DNA from: Proteobacteria bacterium 005FR1 | GTDB taxonomy: Bacteria > Pseudomonadota > Gammaproteobacteria > Pseudomonadales > Cellvibrionaceae | Reading direction: 5' to 3' | NCBI GenBank assembly: GCA_026192395.1 | Contig: WACF01000001.1 | Location: 3,559,719-3,623,718 of the forward strand | DNA length: 64,000 bases | Part shown: positions 54,075 to 63,650 of the stretch, in pieces | How positions within the stretch are numbered: position 1 is the stretch's first letter | Layout of the letters: the number at the start of each line of letters is the position of its first letter | Translations under genes and position numbers: made by a program | Notes under the pieces: generated by a model | Databases searched by the model: none | Told to the model about the DNA's origin: nothing | What the model saw: the letters and a program-made list of their open reading frames with translations, nothing else

Positions 54075-54515
54075 TTAGAAGGGCTGGAGTTCTACCAGGA
54101 AGATAATTCCGAGGAGTAGAAAGACCGGGGCTTCGTTGAACCAACGATAGAACACGTGGCTGCGTCGATTGGTCCCCTCCGCGAAGGACTTCACCAGGCG
54201 ACCACAGTAGAAATGGTAGGCGAGCAGCAGCACCACCAGGGTCAGCTTGGCGTGCAGCCAACCGGCGCTCAGGTAATAATCCCAACGGCCGGCCATCAGC
54301 GCAAGGCCGAAAACCACCGTCAGCACTGCGAAGGGAGTGATGAAGCGATAAAGTTTGCGCTCCATGATGGCGAGCTGCCGGGCGACTGCCTCGTGTTCGG
54401 CCATCGCATGGTTGACGAACAGGCGGGGCAGATAAAAGATCCCGGCAAACCAGCACACCATGAAGAAAATGTGCAGGGATTTCCACCAGAGTACATACTC
54501 GCTAAGCCAGGCCAT
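54075..54515 (-). CDS. hemJ: Protoporphyrinogen oxidase HemJ-type membrane protein
   Basis: 146 residues with about four membrane helices (WWKSLHIFFMVCWFAGIFYL, FITPFAVLTVVFGLALMAG, LTLVVLLLAYHFYCG, FLLLGIIFLVEL). It matches the HemJ/UPF0093 family, which oxidises protoporphyrinogen IX to protoporphyrin IX and uses conserved His residues. The start ATG is at 54515. It lies 15 bp downstream of the ClC gene, so the two are probably co-transcribed. With hemL nearby, tetrapyrrole genes cluster in this part of the window. Confidence 0.9.
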   Translation of the reverse strand: MAWLSEYVLWWKSLHIFFMVCWFAGIFYLPRLFVNHAMAEHEAVARQLAIMERKLYRFITPFAVLTVVFGLALMAGRWDYYLSAGWLHAKLTLVVLLLAYHFYCGRLVKSFAEGTNRRSHVFYRWFNEAPVFLLLGIIFLVELQPF

Positions 54516-54530
54516 CTAAAGTTATTCCTC

Positions 54531-56342
54531 TCAGTTTCTTGCGCCCTGATTTCGTACCGGCGCATGTTGGTCCAGTGAATAGTAGTTGTCGATTTCGTTG
54601 CGGGTGACGATGCCGATGATCGGCGAGCGCACCGGGGCTGAGGTGGTTACCTCCTCGATGCAGATCGCCTCGCCATAGGATTGCTCGAGCAGCTGGTTGG
54701 CTTCGTAGAGATTCGCCTGCGGATGGAGGCTGTATAGCTTTGAACGCTGCCCCGGAATTTCCGTCAGGTCGAGAACCGCCTCACCTTCTTCGGTGATCTC
54801 GCTTTCTTCCGGCTGATAGTTCTCCAGAAAATGCGCCAGATCCGCTGCCCGCAGCAGTACCTTTCGCTCTCCTGCCCCATCCTCGAGCACTATCCACAAG
54901 GGTTTGTCCTCGAGTAGTGCGTAAGCCTGGCTCAGGGTGATGCCCGGCTCGCTCAGGACGAAAGATCGATTCATCACGCTGAGCACACCAACCCGACTGA
55001 GGATCTGCCGTGCCGGCTCTGATCGCAAAGGAGTTCCCGCGGCACGCAATTGGGCAGTGAATATGCCTTCGCAGCCGAACACCTGCTGGCTGATCACGCA
55101 GGCGACGACGATGACCACCATGCTCGGGAAGATTACGTTGGGGTTATAAGTCAGCTCCAGGATCGCGATCAATGCGGCAAGCGGTGCGTTGAGAACGGAG
55201 GCCATCATCGCCGCCATTCCCAGGGTGACATAGAATCCGGCGCTGGAGGCGGCCTCCGGATACAAGGCGTTGCCGGCTATGCCCAGCACTCCGCCAACGC
55301 AGCCGCCAATCACAAGCGTAGGACCGATCAAACCGCCGGGCATGCCCAGCCCGGTGCTCAGGGCCGTGGCCACGAGCTTGGCGATGATCACCGCCACCAG
55401 CAGCTCCAGGCTGACTTCGCCGAGCATTGCCGCAGTGAGCGTATCGTAGCCTTGGCCCATTATCTGAGGGACGGCCGTGGCGATTGAGCCCGTGATCAGG
55501 CCGACGATTGTAAAGCGTACAAGGGTCGGTAATTGTTTCGCCCGGTAAAAACTAAGCTGCAGCTTGGTGAAGACGACTGTCAGAATGGCAATGATAAGCC
55601 CCGCCAAGGCCATGAAGGGAAGCTCCAACAAGCTACTCATCTGGATGGGCTTTACCGCGAAGGCGGTATATTCCCCGAATACCACCTGTCCGACCACCGC
55701 GCCGGAAACTGAAGCGAGAATCACCGGCAGGAAGCTGGTGATTGTGTACTCCATCAGCACCACTTCCATCGCGAATATCACCCCCGCCATCGGCGTGTTG
55801 AAGGAGGTGGCGATTGCCGCTGCCACCCCGCAACCCACTAGTGTGCGAAGACTGTTGTTCGGCAGGCGCAGCCACTGCCCCAGCAGGCTGGCGGCACCGG
55901 CGCCCAGGTGAACGGCGGGGCCTTCACGCCCCACGGATTGGCCGCTGACCAGGCTGGCTGCGCCACCGAAGAACTGGGCGGCCAGATTGCGAAGGGGCAT
56001 GCGGCCCTGTTGATTGTGCAGCCGATCGAGCACATGGGTGACGCCGACGGAGCGGTCCGCCTTGGGCAGAAAGTGCCAGACCAGCCCGATGGCGACTGCC
56101 CCGACCAGAGGCAGCCCAAATCGCCATCCGGGAGAAAGCGTCTCAAAAGTGTTCTGTTCTCCCGTCAACAAGAGCGCCAGCGAGCCATCGATGAGCAATC
56201 GAAACAGAACGATCATGAAGGCGGCGACGAGTCCGCTGATCAAGCCGAGCGCTGTGAGCTGGGGTAGGGCATCGATGTAGGAAAGGCTGTAGCGGAAATC
56301 GTCTATTCTGGCTGCGGCTTTGCGCCTGATCGGATTAGACAT
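54531..56342 (-). CDS. ClC-family chloride channel/transporter with C-terminal CBS domains
   Basis: 603 residues. The membrane core is ~450 residues, followed by two CBS-like domains (LSVMNRSFVLSEPGITLSQA and YSLHPQANLYEANQLLEQSY). The gating Glu lies in GREGP (about residue 140) and GGLIGP (about 334) takes the place of GxFxP. The usual first filter motif GSGIP is replaced by SVGVT, so the ion-coordinating Ser is missing. That may alter selectivity or coupling. The ATG at 56342 gives the family N-terminus; the in-frame extension upstream is not supported. Confidence 0.9.
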   Translation of the reverse strand: MSNPIRRKAAARIDDFRYSLSYIDALPQLTALGLISGLVAAFMIVLFRLLIDGSLALLLTGEQNTFETLSPGWRFGLPLVGAVAIGLVWHFLPKADRSVGVTHVLDRLHNQQGRMPLRNLAAQFFGGAASLVSGQSVGREGPAVHLGAGAASLLGQWLRLPNNSLRTLVGCGVAAAIATSFNTPMAGVIFAMEVVLMEYTITSFLPVILASVSGAVVGQVVFGEYTAFAVKPIQMSSLLELPFMALAGLIIAILTVVFTKLQLSFYRAKQLPTLVRFTIVGLITGSIATAVPQIMGQGYDTLTAAMLGEVSLELLVAVIIAKLVATALSTGLGMPGGLIGPTLVIGGCVGGVLGIAGNALYPEAASSAGFYVTLGMAAMMASVLNAPLAALIAILELTYNPNVIFPSMVVIVVACVISQQVFGCEGIFTAQLRAAGTPLRSEPARQILSRVGVLSVMNRSFVLSEPGITLSQAYALLEDKPLWIVLEDGAGERKVLLRAADLAHFLENYQPEESEITEEGEAVLDLTEIPGQRSKLYSLHPQANLYEANQLLEQSYGEAICIEEVTTSAPVRSPIIGIVTRNEIDNYYSLDQHAPVRNQGARN

Positions 56343-56540
56343 GCGTGGTTGATGTGGAGCCCTGGTGGTGGAGCCTGAGGTGGCAGACTGATCTCGTTTG
56401 CTGAGACAGGCGGGTGTTTTTTGCCGGCAAATCTTTTTTTGCCGGTGCGGGTCCCTTTCACTGGCCTGGCGCAACTCTTATTATAAACGGTTAGTGGGTG
56501 GCCATGACACCCGCGCCATTTGCGTTCTCAGGAGTCAGTT

Positions 56541-57590
56541 GTGATTAGAGTCGGAATAGTTGGAGCCACAGGATACACGGGCGTGGAGTTGCTGCGCCTT
56601 TTGGCGGTTCACCCCGAGGTGGAGATAGTCTGCGTAACGTCCCGCGGTGAGGAAGGCCGCAGTGTGGCCGAGCTCTACCCCAGTCTTCGGGGCAAACTGG
56701 ACCTGCGCTTCGTGGCTCCTGATCCGGAGCAGCTGCGCGGCTGTGACGCAATTTTCTTCGCTACGCCACACGGTGTTGCCCAGGGCATGCTGCGCGAGCT
56801 GGTGGGTGAGAGCCTGGCCGGTGGTCCGAAGATCATCGACATTTCCGCCGACTTCAGGCTGCGGGACCGAGTGCTGTGGGAGAAGTGGTACAACCAGAGC
56901 CACGCCTGTCCCGAGCTGATCGAAGAGGCGGTCTACGGGCTGCCCGAGCTCAATCGGGAAGCCATCAAAGAAGCCAATCTAATTGCTTGCCCCGGCTGCT
57001 ATCCTACAGTCATCCAGCTCGGTTTCATTCCCTTGGTGGAAGCGGGCGTGGTGGACGCTACCCAGCTGATCGCCAATGCCGCCACCGGCGTCAGCGGAGC
57101 GGGACGTGCCGCCAAGGTCGATTTTCTGTTCCCGGAGGTGAACGATAGCTTCAAGGCCTATGGAATCGGAGGTCACCGGCACCAGCCGGAAATCGAGCAG
57201 ACTCTCGCCCAGGTGGCACCGGCAGGCGTCCAGCCCTCGGTGACCTTCATACCGCATCTGGTGCCGATGATTCGGGGCATCCATGCAACTCTGTACGCAC
57301 CGCTGGTGGACAAAAGTTGCGATCTGCAGGCGCTATTCGAAGAGCGTTATCGCAACGAGCCCTTCGTGGACGTGATGCCCGCCGGCAGTACCCCAACCAC
57401 GAGTTCGGTGAAGACCTCTAATATGTGCCGTTTGTCAGTGTTTAGGCCAGCGCAACAGGATAAAGTAGTGGTTCTGGCGGTGATCGACAATCTTACCAAG
57501 GGCTCCTCGGGGCAGGCGATTCAGTGCTTGAACCTGATGTTTGGCTTCGAAGAGAGCCTCGGCATCAACCAGATCGCGATACAGCCCTGA
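56541..57590 (+). CDS. argC: N-acetyl-gamma-glutamyl-phosphate reductase
   Basis: 349 residues. It reduces N-acetylglutamyl phosphate with NADPH in arginine synthesis. The Rossmann motif [17 protein letters not shown] is at the start, and the catalytic Cys is in [15 protein letters not shown]. The GTG at 56541 (family start VIRVGIVG) has GGAG upstream; an in-frame TTG at 56520 is rejected. It is divergent from the ClC gene and separate from argD-argF. Confidence 0.97.
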   Translation: MIRVGIVGATGYTGVELLRLLAVHPEVEIVCVTSRGEEGRSVAELYPSLRGKLDLRFVAPDPEQLRGCDAIFFATPHGVAQGMLRELVGESLAGGPKIIDISADFRLRDRVLWEKWYNQSHACPELIEEAVYGLPELNREAIKEANLIACPGCYPTVIQLGFIPLVEAGVVDATQLIANAATGVSGAGRAAKVDFLFPEVNDSFKAYGIGGHRHQPEIEQTLAQVAPAGVQPSVTFIPHLVPMIRGIHATLYAPLVDKSCDLQALFEERYRNEPFVDVMPAGSTPTTSSVKTSNMCRLSVFRPAQQDKVVVLAVIDNLTKGSSGQAIQCLNLMFGFEESLGINQIAIQP

Positions 57591-57674
57591 TTAGAAAAAG
57601 ACGGCTGCGAAGGCAGACCAGAGAGCTGTGGAGCACTTTAGTGGGAAATTTGTTGGAAGGGGCATTCACACGCG

Positions 57675-58415
57675 ATGACCGCAGTCAAAGGTAGCAAGCC
57701 GACCCGGCTCATGGTCGTGCCCTATCGCCCGTACGCGCGTCTGCTGACGTGGGCGGGTTTCGCGCTCGCAGTCGTACTCATGGCCGCGGCAAGCTACTTC
57801 CTTGGCAATCATCACGGCATCGGCCTGCAGAAAGCCGCCATTGCCGAACGCGATCAGCTGCGGCTGGATTTGCAACGCAGAAATGCCGAGCTGGAATCGC
57901 TTTCTCAGGAGGTCGCCAATCTGAAGCTGGCGAGCGAAGTGGACAAAGCCTCCAGCGAAGGTGTGCGCAGCGAAGTCATCACGCTGAAAAGCCAGATTGC
58001 TGCGCTGGAGGAGGACATTACCTTCTATCGCGGCCTGATGGCACCCACCGACAATCGCCGCGGACTTACCATCGGTTCCCTGGATGTCATTGCCTCGGGG
58101 GCCCCGCGCCGCTACGACTTCAAAATCGTCGTTCAGCAACTGGCCACCAACCATCAGGTGCTCAATGGCTTGCTCCAGGTGAACGTCATCGGTCACGAAG
58201 GGGGGCTGACCAGGAGCATCCCTCTCAAGGACCTGAGTCCGCAGATCGAAGATGAATCGATCAAGCTGCGTTTCAAGTATTTCCAGAACATCGTTGGGCA
58301 GATTGAGCTGCCGGAAGGTTTTGAACCTGAGCGGATCGAGCTGACGGCCAGCTCCAGTGGTCGCGACGGGGTGTCAGTGGAAAAGAAATTCGGCTGGCTG
58401 GTCCATGAAAGTTGA
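57675..58415 (+). CDS. DUF6776 family membrane-anchored coiled-coil protein
   Basis: 246 residues. A cytoplasmic N-terminus is followed by one membrane helix (residues ~23-46: LLTWAGFALAVVLMAAASYF), a coiled coil (~52-115) and a periplasmic C-terminal domain (KIVVQQLATNHQVLNGLLQV, FKYFQNIVGQIELPEGFEPE). The family (DUF6776, from memory) sits between argC and bactofilin in many gammaproteobacteria. The ATG at 57675 lies 84 bp after argC. A role as a membrane partner for the bactofilin is a guess from position. Confidence 0.75.
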   Translation: MTAVKGSKPTRLMVVPYRPYARLLTWAGFALAVVLMAAASYFLGNHHGIGLQKAAIAERDQLRLDLQRRNAELESLSQEVANLKLASEVDKASSEGVRSEVITLKSQIAALEEDITFYRGLMAPTDNRRGLTIGSLDVIASGAPRRYDFKIVVQQLATNHQVLNGLLQVNVIGHEGGLTRSIPLKDLSPQIEDESIKLRFKYFQNIVGQIELPEGFEPERIELTASSSGRDGVSVEKKFGWLVHES

Positions 58416-58524
58416 GCCGGCGCATCATGAATAGTGAGTTTTCTCAGCCTTTTCTCCTATAATCATTCTGACTCAACAATAAACAGGTTTATAAAGCCTG
58501 CCAGTAATCCGCAGGACGACTAAG

Positions 58525-58986
58525 ATGTTTGGTAAGCAAAGTAAAAACGAGGTTTCCATGGGGCTGTCAGGTGGCACAAGTACCACGCTCATTTCCAAGA
58601 ACACCGAAGTAGTTGGTGACATCCACTTTTCGGGCACTCTGCACGTTGAAGGAACGCTTCGAGGCAACATCCACGTCAAGGATGGCGGCGACGCGCATCT
58701 GGAAGTCGCGGAAAACGGCCGGGTGGAAGGGCAGATAACCGTTCCAACGGTAAGGATAAACGGCCGGGTCGTCGGCGATATCCACGCGGTCAAGCACGTT
58801 GAATTAGCGGCCAAGGCGGAAGTAGAGGGCAACGTTCACTACAAGCTGATCGAGATGGTCAAGGGTGCGCAGGTGAACGGCAACCTGGTCTACAGCGGCG
58901 AAGAGGCCAAGCAGAAGAGCAAGGGCGCAGATCCTGCTGCCGAAGCCGCCGTGAAGTCATCCAAAGCTACCGCGGGCGCCTTGTAA
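58525..58986 (+). CDS. Bactofilin (polymer-forming cytoskeletal protein)
   Basis: 153 residues. The core (residues ~15-115) is a right-handed beta-helix of hydrophobic repeats (TLISKNTEVVGDIHFSGTLH, VEGTLRGNIHVKDGGDAHLE, VEGQITVPTVRINGRVVGDI) with disordered termini. Bactofilins form filaments without nucleotide and often anchor peptidoglycan enzymes. An M23 peptidase gene lies 1.6 kb downstream, and the DUF6776 coiled-coil gene directly upstream. The ATG at 58525 was kept. Confidence 0.92.
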   Translation: MFGKQSKNEVSMGLSGGTSTTLISKNTEVVGDIHFSGTLHVEGTLRGNIHVKDGGDAHLEVAENGRVEGQITVPTVRINGRVVGDIHAVKHVELAAKAEVEGNVHYKLIEMVKGAQVNGNLVYSGEEAKQKSKGADPAAEAAVKSSKATAGAL

Positions 58987-59068
58987 TCCGGCGTTTTGCC
59001 CCCATCTAAACTAAATCTCCCGGCGGTGTTCCAAGCTCCGGCCCAGTGACTGGACACCGCTGTTCAAA

Positions 59069-59105
59069 GAACCTGCTTGCGAGCAGGTTCGGCTCATCTC
59101 ATAAT
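59069..59105 (+). promoter_or_regulatory. Putative erpA promoter with overlapping inverted repeat
   Basis: TTGCGA (59077-59082) and CATAAT (59100-59105) are 17 bp apart, ~45 bp upstream of erpA. The perfect 9-bp inverted repeat GAACCTGCT (59069-59077) / AGCAGGTTC (59082-59090), loop of four, covers the -35. It may be an operator or the end signal of the bactofilin transcript. It does not match the IscR consensus. Confidence 0.45.
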
Positions 59106-59148
59106 CTTCCGCCAGGTCCAACTGTTTTCTCGAGGTGCTTCCCTTTCC

Positions 59149-59502
59149 ATGGCTAGTGCAGAAACCTTCACTCCCCAACCTTTGCTGATGACACCCAATG
59201 CCGTCGCCAAGGTGAAATCGCTGATAGAGGAAGAAGGCAACAACGATCTGAAGCTTAGAGTGTTCGTGACCGGGGGCGGCTGCTCGGGTTTTCAGTACGG
59301 CTTTGCCTTTGAAGAAGTGACTGCCGAGGACGACACCGTCATTGAAAAAGATGGAGTCTGTGCAGTGGTGGACTCGCTAAGCTATCCCTATCTGATGGGG
59401 GCGGAAGTGGACTACGAGGAGGGCCTTCAGGGCTCTAAGTTTGTGGTGCACAACCCCAACGCGGCCTCTACCTGCGGTTGCGGAGAGTCCTTCTCCATTT
59501 AA
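59149..59502 (+). CDS. erpA: Iron-sulfur cluster insertion protein ErpA
   Basis: 117 residues, an A-type carrier that delivers Fe-S clusters to apoproteins. The three cluster cysteines are in [12 protein letters not shown] and [10 protein letters not shown]. The ATG at 59149 ([14 protein letters not shown]) gives the usual start. Its stop abuts the stop of the convergent anmK with no gap. The Grx4-type glutaredoxin at 17.4 kb is a functional relative in Fe-S trafficking. Confidence 0.96.
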   Translation: MASAETFTPQPLLMTPNAVAKVKSLIEEEGNNDLKLRVFVTGGGCSGFQYGFAFEEVTAEDDTVIEKDGVCAVVDSLSYPYLMGAEVDYEEGLQGSKFVVHNPNAASTCGCGESFSI

Positions 59503-60621
59503 TCAAGCTTGATGAATACTACCGAGCACGACCTCGCGCCGTGCGCCGGTAACGCTCGGCACATTGCCGGGCCGGCCGTTGATGGTTTGTCTGGCTAACC
59601 AGGCAAAAGCCCCCGCTTCGACCCAGTCGGGGGGAATCCCCAAAGCTTCGGTGGTAGTGATCCTGTTCTCGGGCAGCAGTTGCTGCAGGCGGCTCATCAA
59701 GCAACCATTGTAAGCGCCGCCACCACAGACAAAGATTTCTGCATCCCGCCCCATCGACAAAGCGAGAATGTCGTTGCTGATGGTGGCCGCCGTCAGCTCG
59801 AGCAGCGTTGCCTGCACATCCGCCGGATTAAGCCCCGGAAACTGTTCAAGCGCACTCTGCAGCCAGGCCATGGTGAACATCTCCTTGCCGGTGCTTTTTG
59901 GCGCGGGCCGCTCGAAATAGGGGTGCATCAGCAATGACTGGAGAAGTCCCGCGTGAACATTCCCCGCGCGGGCCCATTGACCATCCGCATCGTAGTCCTC
60001 GCCTTTGTGCAGGCGGATCCAGCCGTCCATCAGCCCATTTCCCGGTCCGGTATCGAATCCCAGTACCTCGCCTGCGCGGGGTAACAGCGTCAGATTTGCG
60101 ATCCCGCCAATGTTGAGGATGATGCGATCGGTTTCGGTGGACTGAAAGACAGCGCGGTGAAAGGCGGGCACCAGCGGAGCACCCTGACCACCTGCGGCCA
60201 TATCCCTTCGACGAAAGTCGCCAACGGTGGTGATGCCGGTGCGTTCGGCGATCTGATTAGCGTCGCCGATCTGCAGCGTAAACGCCTCCTCCAGCTCTCC
60301 TGGCGGACGATGGCGGACTGTCTGACCGTGACTGCCCACCGCGACGACTTCTTCGGCAGTAGTCTCGCTGTTTTTCAGAATCGCCAAAACCGCGTCGGCA
60401 AATAAACAGCCGATCTGCTGATCCAATACGCCCAAACGGTCGATTTCGTCGTTGCCGGGCACCATCAGGTCGTAGAGGCGCGACTTAAGCTCGGAGGGAA
60501 TCGGATAGGCGAGAGTGTGGAGGAACTGCGGTTGAGCCCCGGAGAAGTCAACCAGCACAGCGTCGATGCAATCGACGCTGGTGCCGGAGATCAGACCAAT
60601 ATACAGCTCGCGCTGCGTCAT
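59503..60621 (-). CDS. anmK: Anhydro-N-acetylmuramic acid kinase
   Basis: 372 residues. It phosphorylates and opens anhydro-MurNAc in peptidoglycan recycling. Motifs are GLISGTSVDCIDAVLVDFSG near the start, GSHGQTVRH, and NIGGIANLTLLP with GFDTGPGNGLMDGW. The ATG at 60621 overlaps the stop of the M23 peptidase gene by 4 nt, so the two are coupled. MltF, at 28.4 kb, makes the anhydro product this route uses. Confidence 0.96.
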   Translation of the reverse strand: MTQRELYIGLISGTSVDCIDAVLVDFSGAQPQFLHTLAYPIPSELKSRLYDLMVPGNDEIDRLGVLDQQIGCLFADAVLAILKNSETTAEEVVAVGSHGQTVRHRPPGELEEAFTLQIGDANQIAERTGITTVGDFRRRDMAAGGQGAPLVPAFHRAVFQSTETDRIILNIGGIANLTLLPRAGEVLGFDTGPGNGLMDGWIRLHKGEDYDADGQWARAGNVHAGLLQSLLMHPYFERPAPKSTGKEMFTMAWLQSALEQFPGLNPADVQATLLELTAATISNDILALSMGRDAEIFVCGGGAYNGCLMSRLQQLLPENRITTTEALGIPPDWVEAGAFAWLARQTINGRPGNVPSVTGARREVVLGSIHQA

Positions 60622-61988
60622 TGAACGTTGGAATCACCCGAGCCGGCGAGGGCAAGCTGGGTTGCCTGATGAAATTCATCGAGCTGGGCGAGCAGTGGGG
60701 ATATTTGCTGGGAGAAACGAAGCATTTCGGCGCCCGCGATGGATTTCGCTTGTGGCAGTTTGCTGATGATGGTGCGCGGATTGCGGTGAACGCCGTTCAT
60801 CAGGAACTCATAGTGCAGATGCGGGCCGGTAGCGTACCCGGTCGAACCTACGGTGCCGATTACCTGCTTCTGGCGTACGCGGTCACCCTTCTTGACGTGC
60901 TTGTTATGCAGGTGCAGATAGCGGGTCACCACGTCTGCGCCGTGTTGGATGAACACGTAGTTGCCATTGGCCCTGCTATATCCGGCTTCTATCACTTTGC
61001 CGTCCCCGGCGGACCAGACAGGCGTGCCTCTGTCAGCCGCGTAGTCGGTGCCGCGATGCGGGCGCACGGTCTTGTGGATCGGGTGCAGACGATTGGGGTT
61101 GAAGTTGGAGCTGATATAACGGAAGTTCAGAGGCGTCTGGAGGAACTCCTTGCGCATGCTCTTGCCTTCCGGGGTGTAGTAATGAATGCTACCGTCTTCG
61201 TGTTCATAGCGAACCGCCTGTACGGACCGGCCCTGATTGGTGAATTCCGCGGCGAGGATATTGCCATTGCCGATCTTTTCGCCATCCAGGAATTGCTCTT
61301 CGAACAACACCTTGAAGCTGTCGCCTTTGCGAATATCCAGACCGAAGTCGATGTCCCAGCCGAAAATCGTGGCGAGCTGATCGACTGTTGCGTCATCCAG
61401 CCCGATGTCCGGAGACTTGGCTGCCATATAGAGGGAGCTGGTGATGCGGGCTTCCCGGTAGGCGAGGTGAGTGTCAGGTTCGCGGCTACTGTCTTCGGCG
61501 ACAAAGCCGTCTTGAGTCCGGTGGTAAAGCTTGGAATCAAGCGGGTTGATGACGTGTCTCAGCTGTTGCAGATCGCCCTGTTCGTCGATCAGGAAGGCTA
61601 GCTGGTGTCCCGGGAAAAGACGCGTGAGGGCCTTCGCGTCCTTTCCGCTGCTGATGAATTCGTGGACGTCCGCGTGGTCCAGTCCCGCTCGCTGGAAGAG
61701 CAGCGACAGATTGTCACCGGACCTGACGGTCAGTGTCTTCCACTCTGCTGGGGTGGCTTCCTGCAATGGGGCTGTTTCGGGCGCCGCGGGGAGTGGCGTC
61801 AGCTCCACCGTGGGAAGGCTCAACGTCAGTGGGACGCTGTGGCGCTTGGCCGTGACGTTTTCGGAGGGAAACAGTGCCAGCAGCCCCCCCAGGCATACGC
61901 CCAGTCCGGCGGCAAGCAGCAGGTGATTGCGAGGAAAGTTTCTCAAAGCTTTAGAGAAGTCTTTTCTTTGATTTTCAGTAGGTTCCAT
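60618..61988 (-). CDS. M23-family murein DD-endopeptidase (MepM-like)
   Basis: 456 residues. One N-terminal membrane helix (residues ~24-40: HLLLAAGLGVCLGGLLALF), an OapA/LysM-like region (LTVRSGDNLSLLFQRAGLDH), and a C-terminal M23 metallopeptidase with HRGTDYAADRGTPVWSAGDG, HLHNKHVKKGDRV and GPHLHYEF, giving the HxxxD/HxH zinc site. It cuts cross-links in peptidoglycan. The ATG at 61988 is favoured by GAGAG upstream; an ATG at 62009 is in the same frame. It overlaps anmK by 4 nt and is divergent from tyrS. Confidence 0.92.
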   Translation of the reverse strand: MEPTENQRKDFSKALRNFPRNHLLLAAGLGVCLGGLLALFPSENVTAKRHSVPLTLSLPTVELTPLPAAPETAPLQEATPAEWKTLTVRSGDNLSLLFQRAGLDHADVHEFISSGKDAKALTRLFPGHQLAFLIDEQGDLQQLRHVINPLDSKLYHRTQDGFVAEDSSREPDTHLAYREARITSSLYMAAKSPDIGLDDATVDQLATIFGWDIDFGLDIRKGDSFKVLFEEQFLDGEKIGNGNILAAEFTNQGRSVQAVRYEHEDGSIHYYTPEGKSMRKEFLQTPLNFRYISSNFNPNRLHPIHKTVRPHRGTDYAADRGTPVWSAGDGKVIEAGYSRANGNYVFIQHGADVVTRYLHLHNKHVKKGDRVRQKQVIGTVGSTGYATGPHLHYEFLMNGVHRNPRTIISKLPQAKSIAGAEMLRFSQQISPLLAQLDEFHQATQLALAGSGDSNVQ

Positions 61989-62160
61989 GGCTCTGCTGAC
62001 TCTCTGCATTAATTGAAGAGTTTATATTCAAATAGCTGAGCTTTCCATCCTGGCTGGCATTTTTTATTACATTCCCTTGGCAGCATGGAATCTGGCCCAC
62101 ACTTTGAGATTCACGCTTGGGCTTGAGTTCCTTAGCTCGGAACGAATGGCGGGCAAGTAC

Positions 62161-62188
62161 TTGTTTTTGCATGCGGTTCGGGTATGGT
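62161..62188 (+). promoter_or_regulatory. Possible tyrS promoter
   Basis: TTGTTT (62161-62166) and TATGGT (62183-62188) with a 16-bp spacer lie ~60 bp upstream of tyrS. No T-box or other leader element was recognised. Confidence 0.35.
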
Positions 62189-62248
62189 TTGCGCCTCCCG
62201 AAGTGGCACTCCGAACATTAACCAACCTCTTTATATGTAGGAAGCACG

Positions 62249-63553
62249 ATGTCCAGCGTCGACAAATCTCTCTTTGCCGATCTCCAGGCTCGCGGTCTGG
62301 TTGCCCAGACCACCGGTGCGGGCGAATTCGAGCGCTACCTCGATGAGGCGAGAACGCTGTATTGCGGCTTCGATCCCACTGCCAACAGTCTTCACATAGG
62401 TAGCCTGGTTCCATTACTTACCCTAAAGCGCTTCCAGCTCGCCGGTCACAAGCCCATAGCATTGGTCGGCGGCGCGACCGGTTTGATCGGCGATCCGAGC
62501 TTCAAAGCTCAGGAGCGTTCCCTAAATTCAAGGGAGGTGGTGGCGGAATGGGTCGATTGTCTGAAGCGGCAGGTTTCCCAGTTCGTGGATTTCGACTGCG
62601 GGGGCAAATCGGCGGAACTGGTAAACAACCTGGACTGGGTCGGCTCGATGGACGTGCTCACCTTCCTGCGCGACGTGGGCAAGCACTTCTCCATCAACAA
62701 CATGATCAACAAGGAGTCGGTCAAGCAGCGGATCGAGCGGGAAGGAGAGGGTATCTCCTATACCGAGTTCAGCTACATGATCCTGCAATCACTCGATTTC
62801 GCCGAGCTTTACAAGCGCTACAACTGCACCCTGCAGATCGGCGGCTCGGATCAGTGGGGAAACATCACCGGCGGGGTTGACCTGGTTCGCAGGCTGCATG
62901 GTGGTACTGCCCATGGTCTTACCTTGCCTCTGGTGACCAAGGCGGATGGGACGAAGTTCGGCAAAACCGAGAGCGGAACCATCTGGCTCGACCCCGCCAG
63001 AACCTCACCCTATGCCTTTTACCAGTTCTGGCTGAACACAGCCGACGCGGACGTTTACAAGTTCCTTCGGTACTTCACCTTTCTTGGAGTCGAGGACATC
63101 GAGGGGATCGAGGCGGGAGATAAAGCGTCCCAGGAGAAACCAAAGGCGCAGTCGATACTCGCAAAAGAGGTCACTCGTCTGGTCCACGGCGCCACAGGCT
63201 TGGAGGCGGCCGAGCGCATTACCCAGGCTCTCTTCGAGAGTAGTTTGGGTGCGTTGACGGAAGCCGACTTGCAGCAGCTCAAGCTGGATGGCCTTCCCTC
63301 GTCGTCACTGCGGCGAGGTGAGCTTGCGGAAAAACCGCTGACTCAGCTGCTCGCGGAGGTCGGTGTGGCGGCTTCGGGCAAGCAGGTAAAGGACGCGTTG
63401 GGCCGTCAGGCCGTAACCATCAACGGGGAGGCCAAATCCCTCGACGACAACATGCGGACCGAGGCTTGCTTTTCTCCGGACGCGGCTTACTTTGGGCGAT
63501 ATTTTCTGGTAAAGGTGGGGAAGAAAAAGTATCACTTGGTGGATGTGAAATAG
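62249..63553 (+). CDS. tyrS: Tyrosyl-tRNA synthetase
   Basis: 434 residues, class I. The HIGH-type motif is in [13 protein letters not shown] and the KMSKS-type motif in KFGKTE; a C-terminal S4 RNA-binding domain follows ([20 protein letters not shown]). The ATG at 62249 starts [19 protein letters not shown] short terminator hairpin and then the rRNA operon promoter follow, as in Pseudomonas. Confidence 0.97.
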   Translation: MSSVDKSLFADLQARGLVAQTTGAGEFERYLDEARTLYCGFDPTANSLHIGSLVPLLTLKRFQLAGHKPIALVGGATGLIGDPSFKAQERSLNSREVVAEWVDCLKRQVSQFVDFDCGGKSAELVNNLDWVGSMDVLTFLRDVGKHFSINNMINKESVKQRIEREGEGISYTEFSYMILQSLDFAELYKRYNCTLQIGGSDQWGNITGGVDLVRRLHGGTAHGLTLPLVTKADGTKFGKTESGTIWLDPARTSPYAFYQFWLNTADADVYKFLRYFTFLGVEDIEGIEAGDKASQEKPKAQSILAKEVTRLVHGATGLEAAERITQALFESSLGALTEADLQQLKLDGLPSSSLRRGELAEKPLTQLLAEVGVAASGKQVKDALGRQAVTINGEAKSLDDNMRTEACFSPDAAYFGRYFLVKVGKKKYHLVDVK

Positions 63554-63563
63554 CTTGACTTTT

Positions 63564-63583
63564 CCGGGATTTCCCCCGGTTTT
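63564..63583 (+). terminator. Short terminator hairpin after tyrS
   Basis: CCGGG (63564-63568) and CCCGG (63575-63579) with a 6-nt loop are followed by TTTT. The stem is short, so strength is uncertain. Confidence 0.55.
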
Positions 63584-63622
63584 GGGCTCAGGAAAAATAT
63601 TCAAAAAAAGTGATTTTCCTTG

Positions 63623-63650
63623 TTGCCAAGCGCAAAGATCTCCGTATAAT
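63623..63650 (+). promoter_or_regulatory. rRNA operon promoter
   Basis: TTGCCA (63623-63628) and consensus TATAAT (63645-63650) are 16 bp apart. The sequence after the -10 is GC-rich (GCGCG), a discriminator typical of stringent control, and the region upstream (63591-63620) is A/T-rich like an UP element. Confidence 0.85.
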
